Shown: positions 52,381 through 61,047, counted from the first letter of the stretch. The stretch: DNA of 64,000 nt from Prosthecomicrobium sp. N25 (GCF_037203705.1 NZ_JBBCAT010000001.1:248001-312000); one strand, 5' to 3'. Numbers and translations are program-made. The notes: a model not told the origin generated them from the letters alone.

Positions 52381-53427
52381 ATGGCGGCGATCACGCTCGA
52401 GCGCGTCTCGAAGCGCTTCGGGGATCATCACGTCCTGCAAGCCGTCGACCTCGCCGTCGAGGACGGCGAGTTCGTGGTCCTCGTCGGGCCGTCGGGCTGC
52501 GGCAAGTCCACGCTGCTTCGCATGATCGCGGGCCTGGAGGAGATCACGGCGGGCGTCCTGCGCATCGGCGGCAAAGTGGTCAACGAGGCCGCGCCGGCGG
52601 AGCGGGACATCGCCATGGTGTTCCAGGACTACGCCCTCTACCCGCACATGACCGTGGCGGAGAACATGGGCTTCGGCCTCGCCATGCGCGACCGGCCGGC
52701 CGCCGAGATCGCGGAGCGGGTCGCCGCGGCCGCCCGCGCGCTACGCATCGAGCCGCTGACCGGCCGCCGCCCGGCGGAACTGTCGGGAGGCCAGCGCCAG
52801 CGGGTCGCCATGGGCCGCGCCATCGTGCGCGCCCCGCAGGCCTTCCTGTTCGACGAACCCCTCTCCAACCTGGACGCGGCGCTGCGCGTGGAGATGCGGC
52901 TCGAGATGGCCCGGCTGCACCGCCGCATGAAGGCGACCACGGTCTACGTCACCCACGACCAGGTCGAGGCGATGACGCTCGCCGATCGCATCGTCGTCAT
53001 GAACCAGGGCCGCATCGAGCAGGTCGGCGCGCCGCTCGACCTCTACCGCCGCCCGGCGACGCTCTTCGTCGGGACCTTCATCGGCAGCCCCGCCATGAAC
53101 GCCCTGCCGGCCACGCTGCGCGACGGCGTCGCGGTCCCGGCCGGGTCGGCACGGGGGATCGCGTCCGGCGGCCGCCCGATCGCGACGCTGGGCATCCGCC
53201 CGGAGGCGCTCGCCCCGTCCTCCTCCGAGGCGGCCTGGTTCACCGGAGAGATCGCGGTCGTGGAGCGCCTCGGCAGCCTCACCTACGCGCATCTCGACCT
53301 CGGCGCCGCCGGCCTCCTCACGGTCGAATGGCCGCGCGGGCGCGACTGCGCGGTCGGCGCCGTGGTGTCGGTCGAGGCCGATGCCGGCGAGATCCACGCC
53401 TTCGATTCGTCCGGCCGGCGGGTCTAG
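52381..53427 (+). CDS. Carbohydrate ABC transporter ATPase (MsmK/UgpC type)
   Basis: A 348-residue ATPase. Walker A GPSGCGKS (36-43), MVFQDYALYPHMTV, signature LSGGQRQRVAMGRA, FLFDEPLSNLDAALR and the switch THDQVEAMTLADR are complete. A short TOBE domain follows (LGIRPEALAPSS). Start ATG 52381 has GGGAGGA. It is divergent from the gntR-esterase-binding-protein-permease operon and is almost surely its missing ATPase. Its stop codon interlocks with that of the HxlR gene. Confidence 0.92.
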   Translation: MAAITLERVSKRFGDHHVLQAVDLAVEDGEFVVLVGPSGCGKSTLLRMIAGLEEITAGVLRIGGKVVNEAAPAERDIAMVFQDYALYPHMTVAENMGFGLAMRDRPAAEIAERVAAAARALRIEPLTGRRPAELSGGQRQRVAMGRAIVRAPQAFLFDEPLSNLDAALRVEMRLEMARLHRRMKATTVYVTHDQVEAMTLADRIVVMNQGRIEQVGAPLDLYRRPATLFVGTFIGSPAMNALPATLRDGVAVPAGSARGIASGGRPIATLGIRPEALAPSSSEAAWFTGEIAVVERLGSLTYAHLDLGAAGLLTVEWPRGRDCAVGAVVSVEADAGEIHAFDSSGRRV

Positions 53428-53831
53428 CCTCGTTCGAGGGCGCCCGCCCGGGCGAGCGGGTTTTGGGGATCTTCGACCGCGCCGGCGTCGTAGCGCTTCT
53501 GCGCGGCAAGCACGCTCTCGATGTTGTCCTGCGCCCAGCGGCGGATCGCGTCCACGGTGCCGGTGAGGGTGCGGCCGAGCGGCGTGATCGCGTATTCGAC
53601 CGAAACCGGAACCGTCGGGTAGACCCGGCGCTGCACCAGCCCGTCCCGCTCCAGGGCGCGCAGCGTCTGGGACAGCACCTTCTGCGAGATGCCGTCCACT
53701 TCGCGCCGGAGCGCATTGAAGCGCCGGGGCTCCTCCTCCAGGCGGAGCAGAATCAGAAGCGTCCACTTGTCTGCGATGCGGTCGAGGACCAAGCGGGTCG
53801 GGCAAGCCCGCTGGAAGACGTCGTACATCAT
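53424..53831 (-). CDS. HxlR-family transcriptional regulator
   Basis: A 135-residue winged-helix regulator of the HxlR type: CPTRLVLDRIADKWTLLILLRLEEEPRRFNALRREVDGISQKVLSQTLRALERDGLVQRRVYPTVPVSVEYAITPLGRTL. The Cys in RACPTRLVLD at the head of the first helix is the common redox- or electrophile-sensing position in this family. Start ATG 53831 has GGAAG. It is divergent from the NmrA-type gene, a usual HxlR-target arrangement. Confidence 0.9.
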   Translation of the reverse strand: MMYDVFQRACPTRLVLDRIADKWTLLILLRLEEEPRRFNALRREVDGISQKVLSQTLRALERDGLVQRRVYPTVPVSVEYAITPLGRTLTGTVDAIRRWAQDNIESVLAAQKRYDAGAVEDPQNPLARAGALERG

Positions 53832-53936
53832 GTCGGACTTCCGGACCGGAGCGGTTTCCCGCGGGTGACCACCTGAGCCGAAAGTGCCTTCTTCACAGGC
53901 CGATCGCTCTCGGTTATCGCTATCACATCGATACCT

Positions 53937-53953
53937 GGTTTCCAAACGAAACC
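53937..53953. promoter_or_regulatory. Candidate HxlR operator
   Basis: GGTTTC (53937-53942) and GAAACC (53948-53953) form a perfect inverted repeat with a 5-bp centre. It lies 18 bp before the NmrA-type start in the 140-bp divergent gap. HxlR dimers bind short dyads at such positions. Confidence 0.5.
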
Positions 53954-53971
53954 GATTCAGGAGCCGCCCCC

Positions 53972-54811
53972 ATGCCCGGCAAGATCCTCGTCCTCGGCGC
54001 CACCGGCACCATCGGCAGCCACCTCGTCCCCGACCTCGTCGCCCGCGGCGAAGCCGTTCGCGCCGCCTCGCGCACCGGCGCCGCCGTCGCCGGCGCCGAG
54101 GGCGTCCGCTTCGACCTGACCGCCCCGGAGACTTGGGACGCCGCCTTCGAGGGCGCCGACCGCGTCTTCGTGATCGCCCCGACCGGCACCGTCGATCCCC
54201 TCGCGACGCTCGGCCCCGTGGTCGAGCGGGCCGCCGCCCGCGGCCTCAAGATCGTTCTGATGACCGCCATGGGGGTCGATGCCTCCGACGAGATCCCTTA
54301 CCGCAAGGTCGAGCTCGCGCTGATCCGTTCGGGCGCCCGGCACGTCATCGTCCGCCCGACCTGGTTCGCCGACAACTTCCACACCTTCTGGAGCGCGGGC
54401 GTGAAGGCCGGGGTCATCGCCCTGCCGGCCGGTGAGGGCCGGACGGCCTTCATCGACACGCGCGACATCGCCGCCTCGATAGCGGGCGCGCTGACGACCG
54501 ACCGCTTCGACGGCCGGGCGATCGACCTGACCGGCCCGAAGTCGCTGACCTACACCGAGGCCGCCGCGATCCTGTCGCGCGTCGCTGGCCGGACGATCGC
54601 CTACCGGGCGACCACCGACGAGGCCTTCGTGGCCATGCTTACCGGCGCCGGTGTCTCCCCCGCCTACGCGGCCTTCCTGGCCGCCATCTTCCACCCGGTG
54701 CGCGAGGGCTGGGCCGACCGGGTCACCGACGGCGTCGAGCGCCTGTCCGGCCGCCCGCCGCGCTCGCTCGAGGCCTATGCGGCCGACCACGCGGCCGCGT
54801 TCCGGGCCTGA
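53972..54811 (+). CDS. NmrA/atypical SDR NAD(P)-binding protein
   Basis: A 279-residue protein. The cofactor loop is VLGATGTIGSHLV (7-19), with the QOR2/NmrA-like pattern FVIAPTGTVDPLATL and VRPTWFADNFHTFW further on. There is no classical YxxxK pair, as expected for this atypical SDR group. Homologues (for example QorB/YtfG) reduce quinones or sense NADP and are commonly controlled by a divergent HxlR protein. A detoxifying quinone or electrophile reductase is the likely role. Confidence 0.87.
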   Translation: MPGKILVLGATGTIGSHLVPDLVARGEAVRAASRTGAAVAGAEGVRFDLTAPETWDAAFEGADRVFVIAPTGTVDPLATLGPVVERAAARGLKIVLMTAMGVDASDEIPYRKVELALIRSGARHVIVRPTWFADNFHTFWSAGVKAGVIALPAGEGRTAFIDTRDIAASIAGALTTDRFDGRAIDLTGPKSLTYTEAAAILSRVAGRTIAYRATTDEAFVAMLTGAGVSPAYAAFLAAIFHPVREGWADRVTDGVERLSGRPPRSLEAYAADHAAAFRA

Positions 54812-54849
54812 GCGGAGGGGCGCGAGGGCCCAGGCGGCCCTCGCGCCCC

Positions 54850-55692
54850 TCAGAGCCCGCCGGGCGCGTCCATGCCGCGCGTCGCCCAGCCGATCACCCG
54901 CCGCTCGATCAGCTCCGCGATGATGTAGAGCATGATGCCCATGACGGCGGTCACGATCAGGCCGGCGAACACGAGCGGCACCTCGAAGCGGGCCGACGCC
55001 GTCATCATCAGGGCGCCGATGCCCCGGTTCGCCGCCACCGTCTCGGACATGATCGAGCCCACGAACGCAACCGTGATGGCGACCTTCAGGGAGGCGAAGA
55101 AGTAGGGCATCGAACGCGGCAGGCCGACCTTCATGATGATCTGCCGGTTGGAGGCGCCGAGCGCCCGGAGCACGTCCTTCAGCTCCGGCTCCACCGTCGC
55201 GATGCCGGTCGCCACGTTGACCAGGATCGGGAAGAAGGAGATCAGGAACGCCGTGATGATCGCCGGCACCGTGCCGATGCCGAACCAGAGCACCAGGATC
55301 GGGATGATGGCGATCTTCGGGATGGCGTTGAAGCCGATGAGGAGCGGGTAGAAGCCGTTGTAGACGAGGGTCGACGAGCCGATCAGCACGCCGCCGACGA
55401 GGCCGAACACCACGGCGATCAGGAACCCGGCGGTGGTGGTGAAGAGCGTCTGCAGCGCGTTCTCGATTATCTGCGGCCACCACTCGACGATCGAGCGGAA
55501 CACGACCGTGGGGGCGGGCAGGATGAAGGGCTTGATCGCGAACAGGACGACCGCCAGTTCCCAGAGCACCATGAAGGCGACGATCACGAGCCACGGCATG
55601 GCGCGCTCGATCGTCTTGGGATCGGCATAGAAGGGGCGGCGGATCGGCCGGTCCGCGTCGTCGGAGGCCTTGGACGTGTCGAGGGTCGACAT
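54850..55692 (-). CDS. ABC permease of SsuC/TauC type
   Basis: A 280-residue inner-membrane permease with six hydrophobic segments. The EAA loop is VEPELKDVLRALGASNRQIIMKVGLPRSMPYFFASLKVAI, typical of the nitrate/sulfonate/taurine/pyrimidine importer group. The N-terminal 30 residues are cytoplasmic. It is preceded by its ATPase with a 10-bp gap. No binding-protein gene is in the window, so the substrate cannot be inferred. Confidence 0.9.
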   Translation of the reverse strand: MSTLDTSKASDDADRPIRRPFYADPKTIERAMPWLVIVAFMVLWELAVVLFAIKPFILPAPTVVFRSIVEWWPQIIENALQTLFTTTAGFLIAVVFGLVGGVLIGSSTLVYNGFYPLLIGFNAIPKIAIIPILVLWFGIGTVPAIITAFLISFFPILVNVATGIATVEPELKDVLRALGASNRQIIMKVGLPRSMPYFFASLKVAITVAFVGSIMSETVAANRGIGALMMTASARFEVPLVFAGLIVTAVMGIMLYIIAELIERRVIGWATRGMDAPGGL

Positions 55693-55702
55693 GCGGGCCT
55701 CC

Positions 55703-56494
55703 TCAGGCGGCTTCCTGGCGGGCTTCCTGGATGAGCCCGCGCAGCATGTGGGTGATCTCGGTGAAGTCGGGCAGGTAGGTCGTCTCGAGCGTCCGCGGCC
55801 GCGGGAAGGGGACGTTGTACTCGGCGATCATGCGGCCCGGCCGGGCGCTCATGACGAAGATCCGGTCCGCGAGGTAGACCGCCTCGCGCAGGTCGTGCGT
55901 GACCAGGATCACGGTCGGCTTCTTGGTCATCCAGAGGTCCTGCAGGACCCCCCAGAGCTCCTCGCGGGTGAACATGTCGAGCGCCCCGAAGGGCTCGTCG
56001 AGCATCAGGAGCTTGGGCTCGTGGATCAGCGCGCGGCACAGCGAGGCGCGCTGCTGCATGCCGCCCGACAGCTGCCAGGGGAAGCGCTTCTCGAAGCCGG
56101 TCAGCCCGACGAGGCCCATCAGCTCGCGCGCCTTGGCGACGTAGTCGCCGCGGTTCGAGCCGAGCCGGGAGGCATGCGGCTCGACGATCTCGAGCGGCAG
56201 CATGATGTTGTCGAGCGTCGTCCGCCAGGGCAGCTGCACGGAGTTCTGGAACGCCATCCCGACGATCCCGAGCGGCCCGGAGACGGCCTTGCCGGCGACC
56301 TCGACGCGGCCCTTGGAGGGCGGCCAGAGCCCGGTCACGGCCTTCATGAGCGTGGACTTGCCGCAGCCCGACGGCCCGACCACCGCGACGAACTCGCCCT
56401 CGCGGACGGACATCGAGGCGTTCTTCAGCGCCAGCGTCCCGTCCGCCCCGCCGTAGCGGAGCCAGACGTCCTTCAGTTCGACGAACCCGGTCAT
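55703..56494 (-). CDS. ABC ATPase of SsuB/TauB type
   Basis: A 263-residue ATPase. Walker A GPSGCGKS (40-47), Q-loop FQNSVQLPWRTTLDN, signature LSGGMQQRASLCRAL, Walker B LLMLDEPFGALD and switch VTHDLREAVYLADR are complete. The LSGGMQQR and LPWRT features are those of the SsuB/TauB group. It pairs with the permease that follows. A perfect 19-bp palindrome lies 26 bp before its start. Confidence 0.92.
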   Translation of the reverse strand: MTGFVELKDVWLRYGGADGTLALKNASMSVREGEFVAVVGPSGCGKSTLMKAVTGLWPPSKGRVEVAGKAVSGPLGIVGMAFQNSVQLPWRTTLDNIMLPLEIVEPHASRLGSNRGDYVAKARELMGLVGLTGFEKRFPWQLSGGMQQRASLCRALIHEPKLLMLDEPFGALDMFTREELWGVLQDLWMTKKPTVILVTHDLREAVYLADRIFVMSARPGRMIAEYNVPFPRPRTLETTYLPDFTEITHMLRGLIQEARQEAA

Positions 56495-56519
56495 CGGCCC
56501 TCTCCCGTCCGCCGGAGGC

Positions 56520-56538
56520 GATCCGGCCCGGCCGGATC
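56520..56538. promoter_or_regulatory. Perfect palindrome before SsuB-like gene
   Basis: GATCCGGCC (56520-56528), one base, then GGCCGGATC (56530-56538). On the minus strand it lies between an AT-richer stretch (TTGCTTAAAC near 56562) and the ATPase start, where an operator would be expected. It could instead form a leader hairpin. Confidence 0.5.
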
Positions 56539-56666
56539 AGCGAAGCAGACGCGATGTGTTTAAGCAAGGCATGGGCCAGCGTCCCGCGCCGGCTGTCCCC
56601 GGCCTCGTCGGGCCGCGGGCGCCCAAGGCACGGGCATGTGCCCGCCGCGGGGGCACCCGGGGCGGG

Positions 56667-57701
56667 TCACACGGTCCAGACGCGGCCTTCGAGCTCGATG
56701 GCGTAGCGCTGCGGCTTGCGCGCCAGCGCGGCGAGGCCGACCAGCGCGGACTGCGGGTGCTTCACCAGGTAGGTGGGGATGTTCGACACTAGCTCCTGGT
56801 GGGGCGCCTTGTCCTCGAAGGCGGACCGGAACGTGCCGTCGGTCAGCCAGTGCTCGATCTTCGGCGCCACCCCGCCCGCGATGTAGACGCCGCCGCGCGC
56901 CAGACTCGACAGGGCGAAGTCGCCCGCCAGCCGCCCGAGGCAGGCCGCGAAGATGCGGAGCGTCTCGACCGCGATCGGCTCGCCGGCGTCGGCCGCCGCC
57001 GTCACGGCCTCCGGCCCCGCGTGCGGGCAGGCCTTCCCGTCCGCCGCCGCCACCGCCCGCGCGAGCCGCAGGATGCCGGACCCCGACAGGATCGCCTCCG
57101 CGGTGACCCGCCCGCCGATCCGCTCCACGTGCCGCCAGATCGCGATCTCCCGCTCGGTCTCCGGCCCGAGGGTGACGTGCCCGCCCTCGCCCGGCACCGG
57201 CACCCAGCGCCCCATGGCGTGGACGAGGCTCGCCACGCCGAGCCCCGTGCCGGGTCCGATCACCACCTTGGCGGCATCCGGCCGCGGCTCGCCGCCGCCG
57301 ATCCTGAGCAGGTCGCCCGCGCCCTCCTCCGGCAGCTTCAGGGCCGGCAGCGCCAGGGCCTGCGCCTCGAAGTCGTTGACGAGCGCCACCCGCCGGAAGC
57401 CGAGCCGGGCGATCATGCGCCGCGGCGCGATCGTCCAGGGGCAGTTGGTGAGCGTGATCTCGTCGGAGGTGACCGGCGCCGCGATGGCCATGATGGCGCT
57501 GCGCGGCGCCCGCGCCTCGTCGGAGAGGCCGAGGCTCTCGATCGCCAGGATGGGGTCCGCATAGGCCGCCGTCCGCCGGGGCGGCAGGAACTCCGGCTCC
57601 GCATGCGGGTCGGCGACGGTCGCGAAGCGGGCGTTGGTGCCGCCGATGTCGGCGATCAGGACGGGAAAGAGCGAGGCCGCGGCGTCGTTCGTGGCGTTCA
57701 T
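56667..57701 (-). CDS. glk: Glucokinase
   Basis: A 344-residue ROK-unrelated glucokinase of the Glk family that phosphorylates glucose with ATP. The phosphate motif is ADIGGTNARFA, then LVNDFEAQALALP with the catalytic Asp, IGPGTGLGVASLV, and the glucose-site GEGGHVTL. The C-terminal LARGGVYIAGGVAPKI is also conserved. Start ATG 57701. It stands 121 bp from the DUF1194 gene and 172 bp from the ABC ATPase in the same direction. No other Entner-Doudoroff genes are near. Confidence 0.93.
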   Translation of the reverse strand: MNATNDAAASLFPVLIADIGGTNARFATVADPHAEPEFLPPRRTAAYADPILAIESLGLSDEARAPRSAIMAIAAPVTSDEITLTNCPWTIAPRRMIARLGFRRVALVNDFEAQALALPALKLPEEGAGDLLRIGGGEPRPDAAKVVIGPGTGLGVASLVHAMGRWVPVPGEGGHVTLGPETEREIAIWRHVERIGGRVTAEAILSGSGILRLARAVAAADGKACPHAGPEAVTAAADAGEPIAVETLRIFAACLGRLAGDFALSSLARGGVYIAGGVAPKIEHWLTDGTFRSAFEDKAPHQELVSNIPTYLVKHPQSALVGLAALARKPQRYAIELEGRVWTV

Positions 57702-57822
57702 GTCGGACCTTGGCGTGCCGCGAGGAGACTCCGGCCGGACCAGTTACACCGAAGCCGGTCGGCTTGCCTAGAGAGGGCGGCCGGCCGGTCCCCGGGGCAC
57801 GCGGCCCGACCCGGGCGGCGGC

Positions 57823-58680
57823 CTAGTTCCGCATCCAGTCCATCCGCTCCTGCCACTGCCGCTCGCCCGCCATGCAGAGCGGATTGCGGGCGGTGGCCGC
57901 GGGGACGACGCGCGGACGCTCCTCGTAGTTCCCGGCGATCTCCATGATGAGCTTCATGCGGATCGCGGCGGCGAACTGCTCGCGCGACTTGATCGGCACC
58001 ATGAAGGAGCCCTCGCCGCCGATCACGCACTCTTCGTAGTACTGGTCGAGGTTGGCCATGTCCATGCTGCCCGGCCGCTTGATCAGGATCGGCAGCCCGT
58101 TGATGACGATGCCCCGCTTCAGCACGTCCTCGCGGGCGTCCTCGACCGGGATGCCTTGGTTGTTCGCCCCGTCGCCCGAGATGTCGATCACCTGCCGCAG
58201 GCCCCGGTAGGGGTTGCGGTCGAAGAGCGGCGCCGAGAACAGCATGGCGCCCGAGATGGAGGTCCGGTAGGCGCGCCGGTAGGGCTGCTGCAGGAGCTTC
58301 TCGGCGAAGTCCCGGGCGGACTCGGGCCCGTCGATGATGGTCCAGTCCATCACCAGCTTCTGCTCGGCGGCGCCGGCCCATTCCACATACGAGACGGCGA
58401 TCCGCCGGGTCGGCCCGCGTTGGATCGCGTTCATCGCCTCCGCCGAGGTGATCGCCTCCGCGTAGCCGTTCCGCTGGAGCCTCAGCTCGTCCTCGTCCAT
58501 CGAGTAGGAGATGTCGACCGCCAGCACCAGCTCCACGTCCACCCTGTCCTCGGCTCTGGCCGTGCCGCCGGGTCCGGGAAGGAGGAGCGGGAGCAGGACC
58601 GCGACCGCACCGGCGAGGCAGGTCCGTGCCCGATCGAAAAGCGAGATGGCACGCGCCCTGCCGGGACCGAGGATCGTCAC
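57823..58680 (-). CDS. DUF1194 von Willebrand-type protein (second of tandem pair)
   Basis: A 285-residue secreted protein starting with GTG at 58680 after GGAGG. The signal peptide ends near GTARAED. The VWA-like domain has the metal-site motif DISYS in LVLAVDISYSMDEDE, a Thr in YRTSISGAM and the Asp in DISGDGANNQG, so the MIDAS site looks complete. DUF1194 is common in alphaproteobacteria, with unknown function. About half of the sequence matches the next gene upstream, so they are tandem duplicates. Confidence 0.88.
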   Translation of the reverse strand: MTILGPGRARAISLFDRARTCLAGAVAVLLPLLLPGPGGTARAEDRVDVELVLAVDISYSMDEDELRLQRNGYAEAITSAEAMNAIQRGPTRRIAVSYVEWAGAAEQKLVMDWTIIDGPESARDFAEKLLQQPYRRAYRTSISGAMLFSAPLFDRNPYRGLRQVIDISGDGANNQGIPVEDAREDVLKRGIVINGLPILIKRPGSMDMANLDQYYEECVIGGEGSFMVPIKSREQFAAAIRMKLIMEIAGNYEERPRVVPAATARNPLCMAGERQWQERMDWMRN

Positions 58681-58789
58681 GGGGAAGCCTCCGCGTCACC
58701 GGTCCGGACGACCCCGGACCCGGGCGGAGTGTGCACGGAACCGGCGGATCAGGGAAGCGGCCCCGCGTCGGCTCGCGCGTCCGTGAAGC

Positions 58790-59599
58790 TCACTCGTAGT
58801 AGCGGCAGTTGGTGGTCGTCGCGGCGGCCGGGATCACCCGGGGGAGGTCGAGCGTCAGGCCGGCGATCTCGAGCACGAGCTTCATCTTCAGCGCCGTGCC
58901 GAAGTTCGCCATGCCCTTGACGGGAATCGCGAAGGAGCCCTCGCCGCCGATCACGCAGTCCTCGTAGTAGCGGTCGAGCTGCGGGATCGGGTTCCAGTCG
59001 AGATTGGTCTCCTTGATGACGATCGGCAGCCCGTTGATCGTCACGCCCTGGGAGACGAGCGCGTCGCGCGCCTCCGAGACGACCACGCCCTGGTTGTTGG
59101 GCCCGTCCCCGGAGATGTCGACCACCTTGCGGGTGGCGTTGACGCCCGAGCGGGTGAACAGCTCGCCCGCATACGTCATGGCGGCGCTGATCGAGGTCCG
59201 CTGCAGGTTGTTGAGCGGCGCCGAGCCGATCCTGGCCGCGAAGGCCTTGGCGGCGTCCGGCCCGTCGATGATCGTCCAGGGCGCGACCAGCACCTGCTGG
59301 TCCAGGCTGCCCCACTCGAAATAGGCCACCGCGATGCGCCGGTGGCGGCCGTACGAAATGGCGGTCAGCACCTCCTCGGAGGTGAGCGCGCCGACGTAGC
59401 CGTCGCGCTGCAGCGTCTGTTCCTCCTTGTCCATGCTCTGGGAGGCGTCGACGGCAAGGACCAGCGCGACGTCGACATTGGTCGGGGCCACGTTGGCGAA
59501 GCCCCGGGCCTGGGCGTCGGCGCCGGTCGGGATGAAGAGGGCTAGGAGCGCGAGGGTCGCCAGGAGGGCGTCGAGGGGACGGGAGAGAAGAGCATGCAC
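58790..59599 (-). CDS. DUF1194 von Willebrand-type protein (first of tandem pair)
   Basis: A 269-residue secreted protein starting with GTG at 59599 after GGAGG. Its signal peptide ends near ADAQA. The VWA-type MIDAS motif is LVLAVDASQSMDKEE, with RTSISAAM and DISGDGPNNQG as in its neighbour; the block YYEDCVIGGEGSF is shared with YYEECVIGGEGSF. Both genes even share a GGAGGCTT ribosome-site context. A protein-binding or surface role via divalent metal is likely; no partner gene is visible. Confidence 0.88.
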   Translation of the reverse strand: MHALLSRPLDALLATLALLALFIPTGADAQARGFANVAPTNVDVALVLAVDASQSMDKEEQTLQRDGYVGALTSEEVLTAISYGRHRRIAVAYFEWGSLDQQVLVAPWTIIDGPDAAKAFAARIGSAPLNNLQRTSISAAMTYAGELFTRSGVNATRKVVDISGDGPNNQGVVVSEARDALVSQGVTINGLPIVIKETNLDWNPIPQLDRYYEDCVIGGEGSFAIPVKGMANFGTALKMKLVLEIAGLTLDLPRVIPAAATTTNCRYYE

Positions 59600-60014
59600 G
59601 GCAAGCCTCCATCAGGCTGTCGAGGGCTCCCGGCCGTCTCTCTCCCCGGCTGCCCGGCCGTCCGCATCCTGCGTAGGCCGTGCCGCCGCTCGAGCCGTTC
59701 GTTGGACGGGCGGCTCAGGGCCGCTTGCCGTTCCAGAACGACTCACATCGTTGAGTGCCCAAGGTTTCCGCATGCCTTGTTTTTGCACAAGGCGCCAATC
59801 CGTCACATGTCGCCTCGATGAAGCTTGAGTGTTATTCGTGCAACATGTCTTAACGCTCACAATGCGGGCAGGCCGGCCGGGGTTCCCTGGTTCCTCGGGT
59901 GCGACGTCTCGACACGAGGGGGCTGGGCAAGCCCGCGTCCGTCGTGTCAATCTCGGCGACAGTCACGAGAGGTCAGCAAGGCCAGACCACGGCTGAACTG
60001 TGAGGGAGTTGAAT
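59600..60014. promoter_or_regulatory. Long leader/promoter region of BMP importer operon
   Basis: A 415-bp gap without a supported gene between the divergent DUF1194 and BMP genes. It has AT-richer DNA at about 59740-59865. A hairpin GCCTTGT (59774-59780) with ACAAGGC (59787-59793) encloses TTTTGC. A CTTGAG at 59824-59829 could be a -35 element for the BMP gene. No riboswitch fold was recognised. Confidence 0.4.
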
Positions 60015-61010
60015 ATGTTGAAGAAAGGCACTCTGGGCGCGCTGGCCGGCATGGTCCTGCTGGCCGGTCCCGCCTTCGCGCAGTCCCAGCCCGCCGTCCT
60101 GTACGACCTCGGCGGAAAATTCGACAAGTCCTTCAACGAGGCGGCCTATGCGGGCGCCGAAAAGTTCAAGAAGGACAGCGGCACCGAGTACCGCGACTTC
60201 GAGATCCAAAACGACGCCCAGCGCGAGCAGGCCCTGCGCAACTTCGCCCGCCGCGGCCAGAGCCCGATCGTCGCCATCGGCTTCAGCCAGGCGCAGGCCG
60301 TCGAGAAGGTCGCCAAGGAATTCCCGGACATCAAGTTCGCCATCGTCGACATGGTGGTCGACCTGCCGAACGTCCGCTCGATCGTGTTCAAGGAGCACGA
60401 GGGCTCCTACCTGGTCGGCGTGATGGCCGCCATGGCGTCCAAGTCCGGCAAGGTCGGCTTCGTCGGCGGCATGGACATCCCGCTCATCCGCAAGTTCGCC
60501 TGCGGCTACGTTCAGGGCGTGAAGGCCGCCAACGGCAAGGCCGAGGTGTTCCAGAACATGACCGGCACGACCGGTGCCGCCTGGAACGACCCGGTCAAGG
60601 GCGGCGAACTCGCCAAGTCCCAGATCGACCGCGGCGCCGACGTCGTCTACCACGCCGCCGGCGGCACCGGCATCGGCGTCCTGCAGGCCGTCGCGGACGC
60701 AGGCAAGCTCGGCATCGGCGTCGATTCCAACCAGAACGGCCTGCATCCCGGCAAGGTCCTGACCTCGATGCTGAAGCGCGTCGACGTCGCCGTCTACGAC
60801 GCCCTGAAGGACGCCAAGGACGGCAAGTTCACGGCCGGCCTCAAGGTGCTCGGCCTCGCCGAGGGGGGCATCGGCTACGCCCTCGACGACAACAACGCCA
60901 AGCTGGTCACCGCCGAGATGAAGGCTGCCGCCGACAAGGCGGCCAAGGACATCGTGGCCGGGACCGTGAAGGTCCACGACTACATGTCCGACAACAAGTG
61001 CCCGCTCTGA
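60015..61010 (+). CDS. BMP-family substrate-binding protein
   Basis: A 331-residue binding protein of the Bmp/PnrA/Med family. Signal peptide MLKKGTLGALAGMVLLAGPAFAQ is followed by VLYDLGGKFDKSFNEAAYAGAEKF, the family's DKSFN ligand-loop motif. GSYLVGVMAAMASKSGKVGFVGGMDIPLIRKF and VVYHAAGGTGIGV are also typical. Most characterised members bind purine nucleosides or related molecules. There is no lipobox, so it is soluble in the periplasm. Start ATG 60015 has GGGAG. It heads an importer operon. Confidence 0.92.
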   Translation: MLKKGTLGALAGMVLLAGPAFAQSQPAVLYDLGGKFDKSFNEAAYAGAEKFKKDSGTEYRDFEIQNDAQREQALRNFARRGQSPIVAIGFSQAQAVEKVAKEFPDIKFAIVDMVVDLPNVRSIVFKEHEGSYLVGVMAAMASKSGKVGFVGGMDIPLIRKFACGYVQGVKAANGKAEVFQNMTGTTGAAWNDPVKGGELAKSQIDRGADVVYHAAGGTGIGVLQAVADAGKLGIGVDSNQNGLHPGKVLTSMLKRVDVAVYDALKDAKDGKFTAGLKVLGLAEGGIGYALDDNNAKLVTAEMKAAADKAAKDIVAGTVKVHDYMSDNKCPL

Positions 61011-61021
61011 CGGCTGAGCGC

Positions 61022-61047
61022 CGGGACGGCCCCGCCGGGTCGTCCCG
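61022..61047 (+). other. Stem-loop after BMP binding-protein gene
   Basis: CGGGACG (61022-61028) pairs with CGTCCCG (61041-61047), extended inside by GCCC (61029-61032) with GGGT (61037-61040): 11 pairs and a CGCC loop. It lies 11 nt after the stop codon and has no U run. It probably stabilises the binding-protein message. Confidence 0.6.

Noticed and set aside
59774-59793. Riboswitch or terminator in the BMP leader
   Set aside because: Only a 7-bp stem with internal T run is visible; there is no recognisable purine aptamer and no downstream U run, so it is mentioned only as a hairpin.
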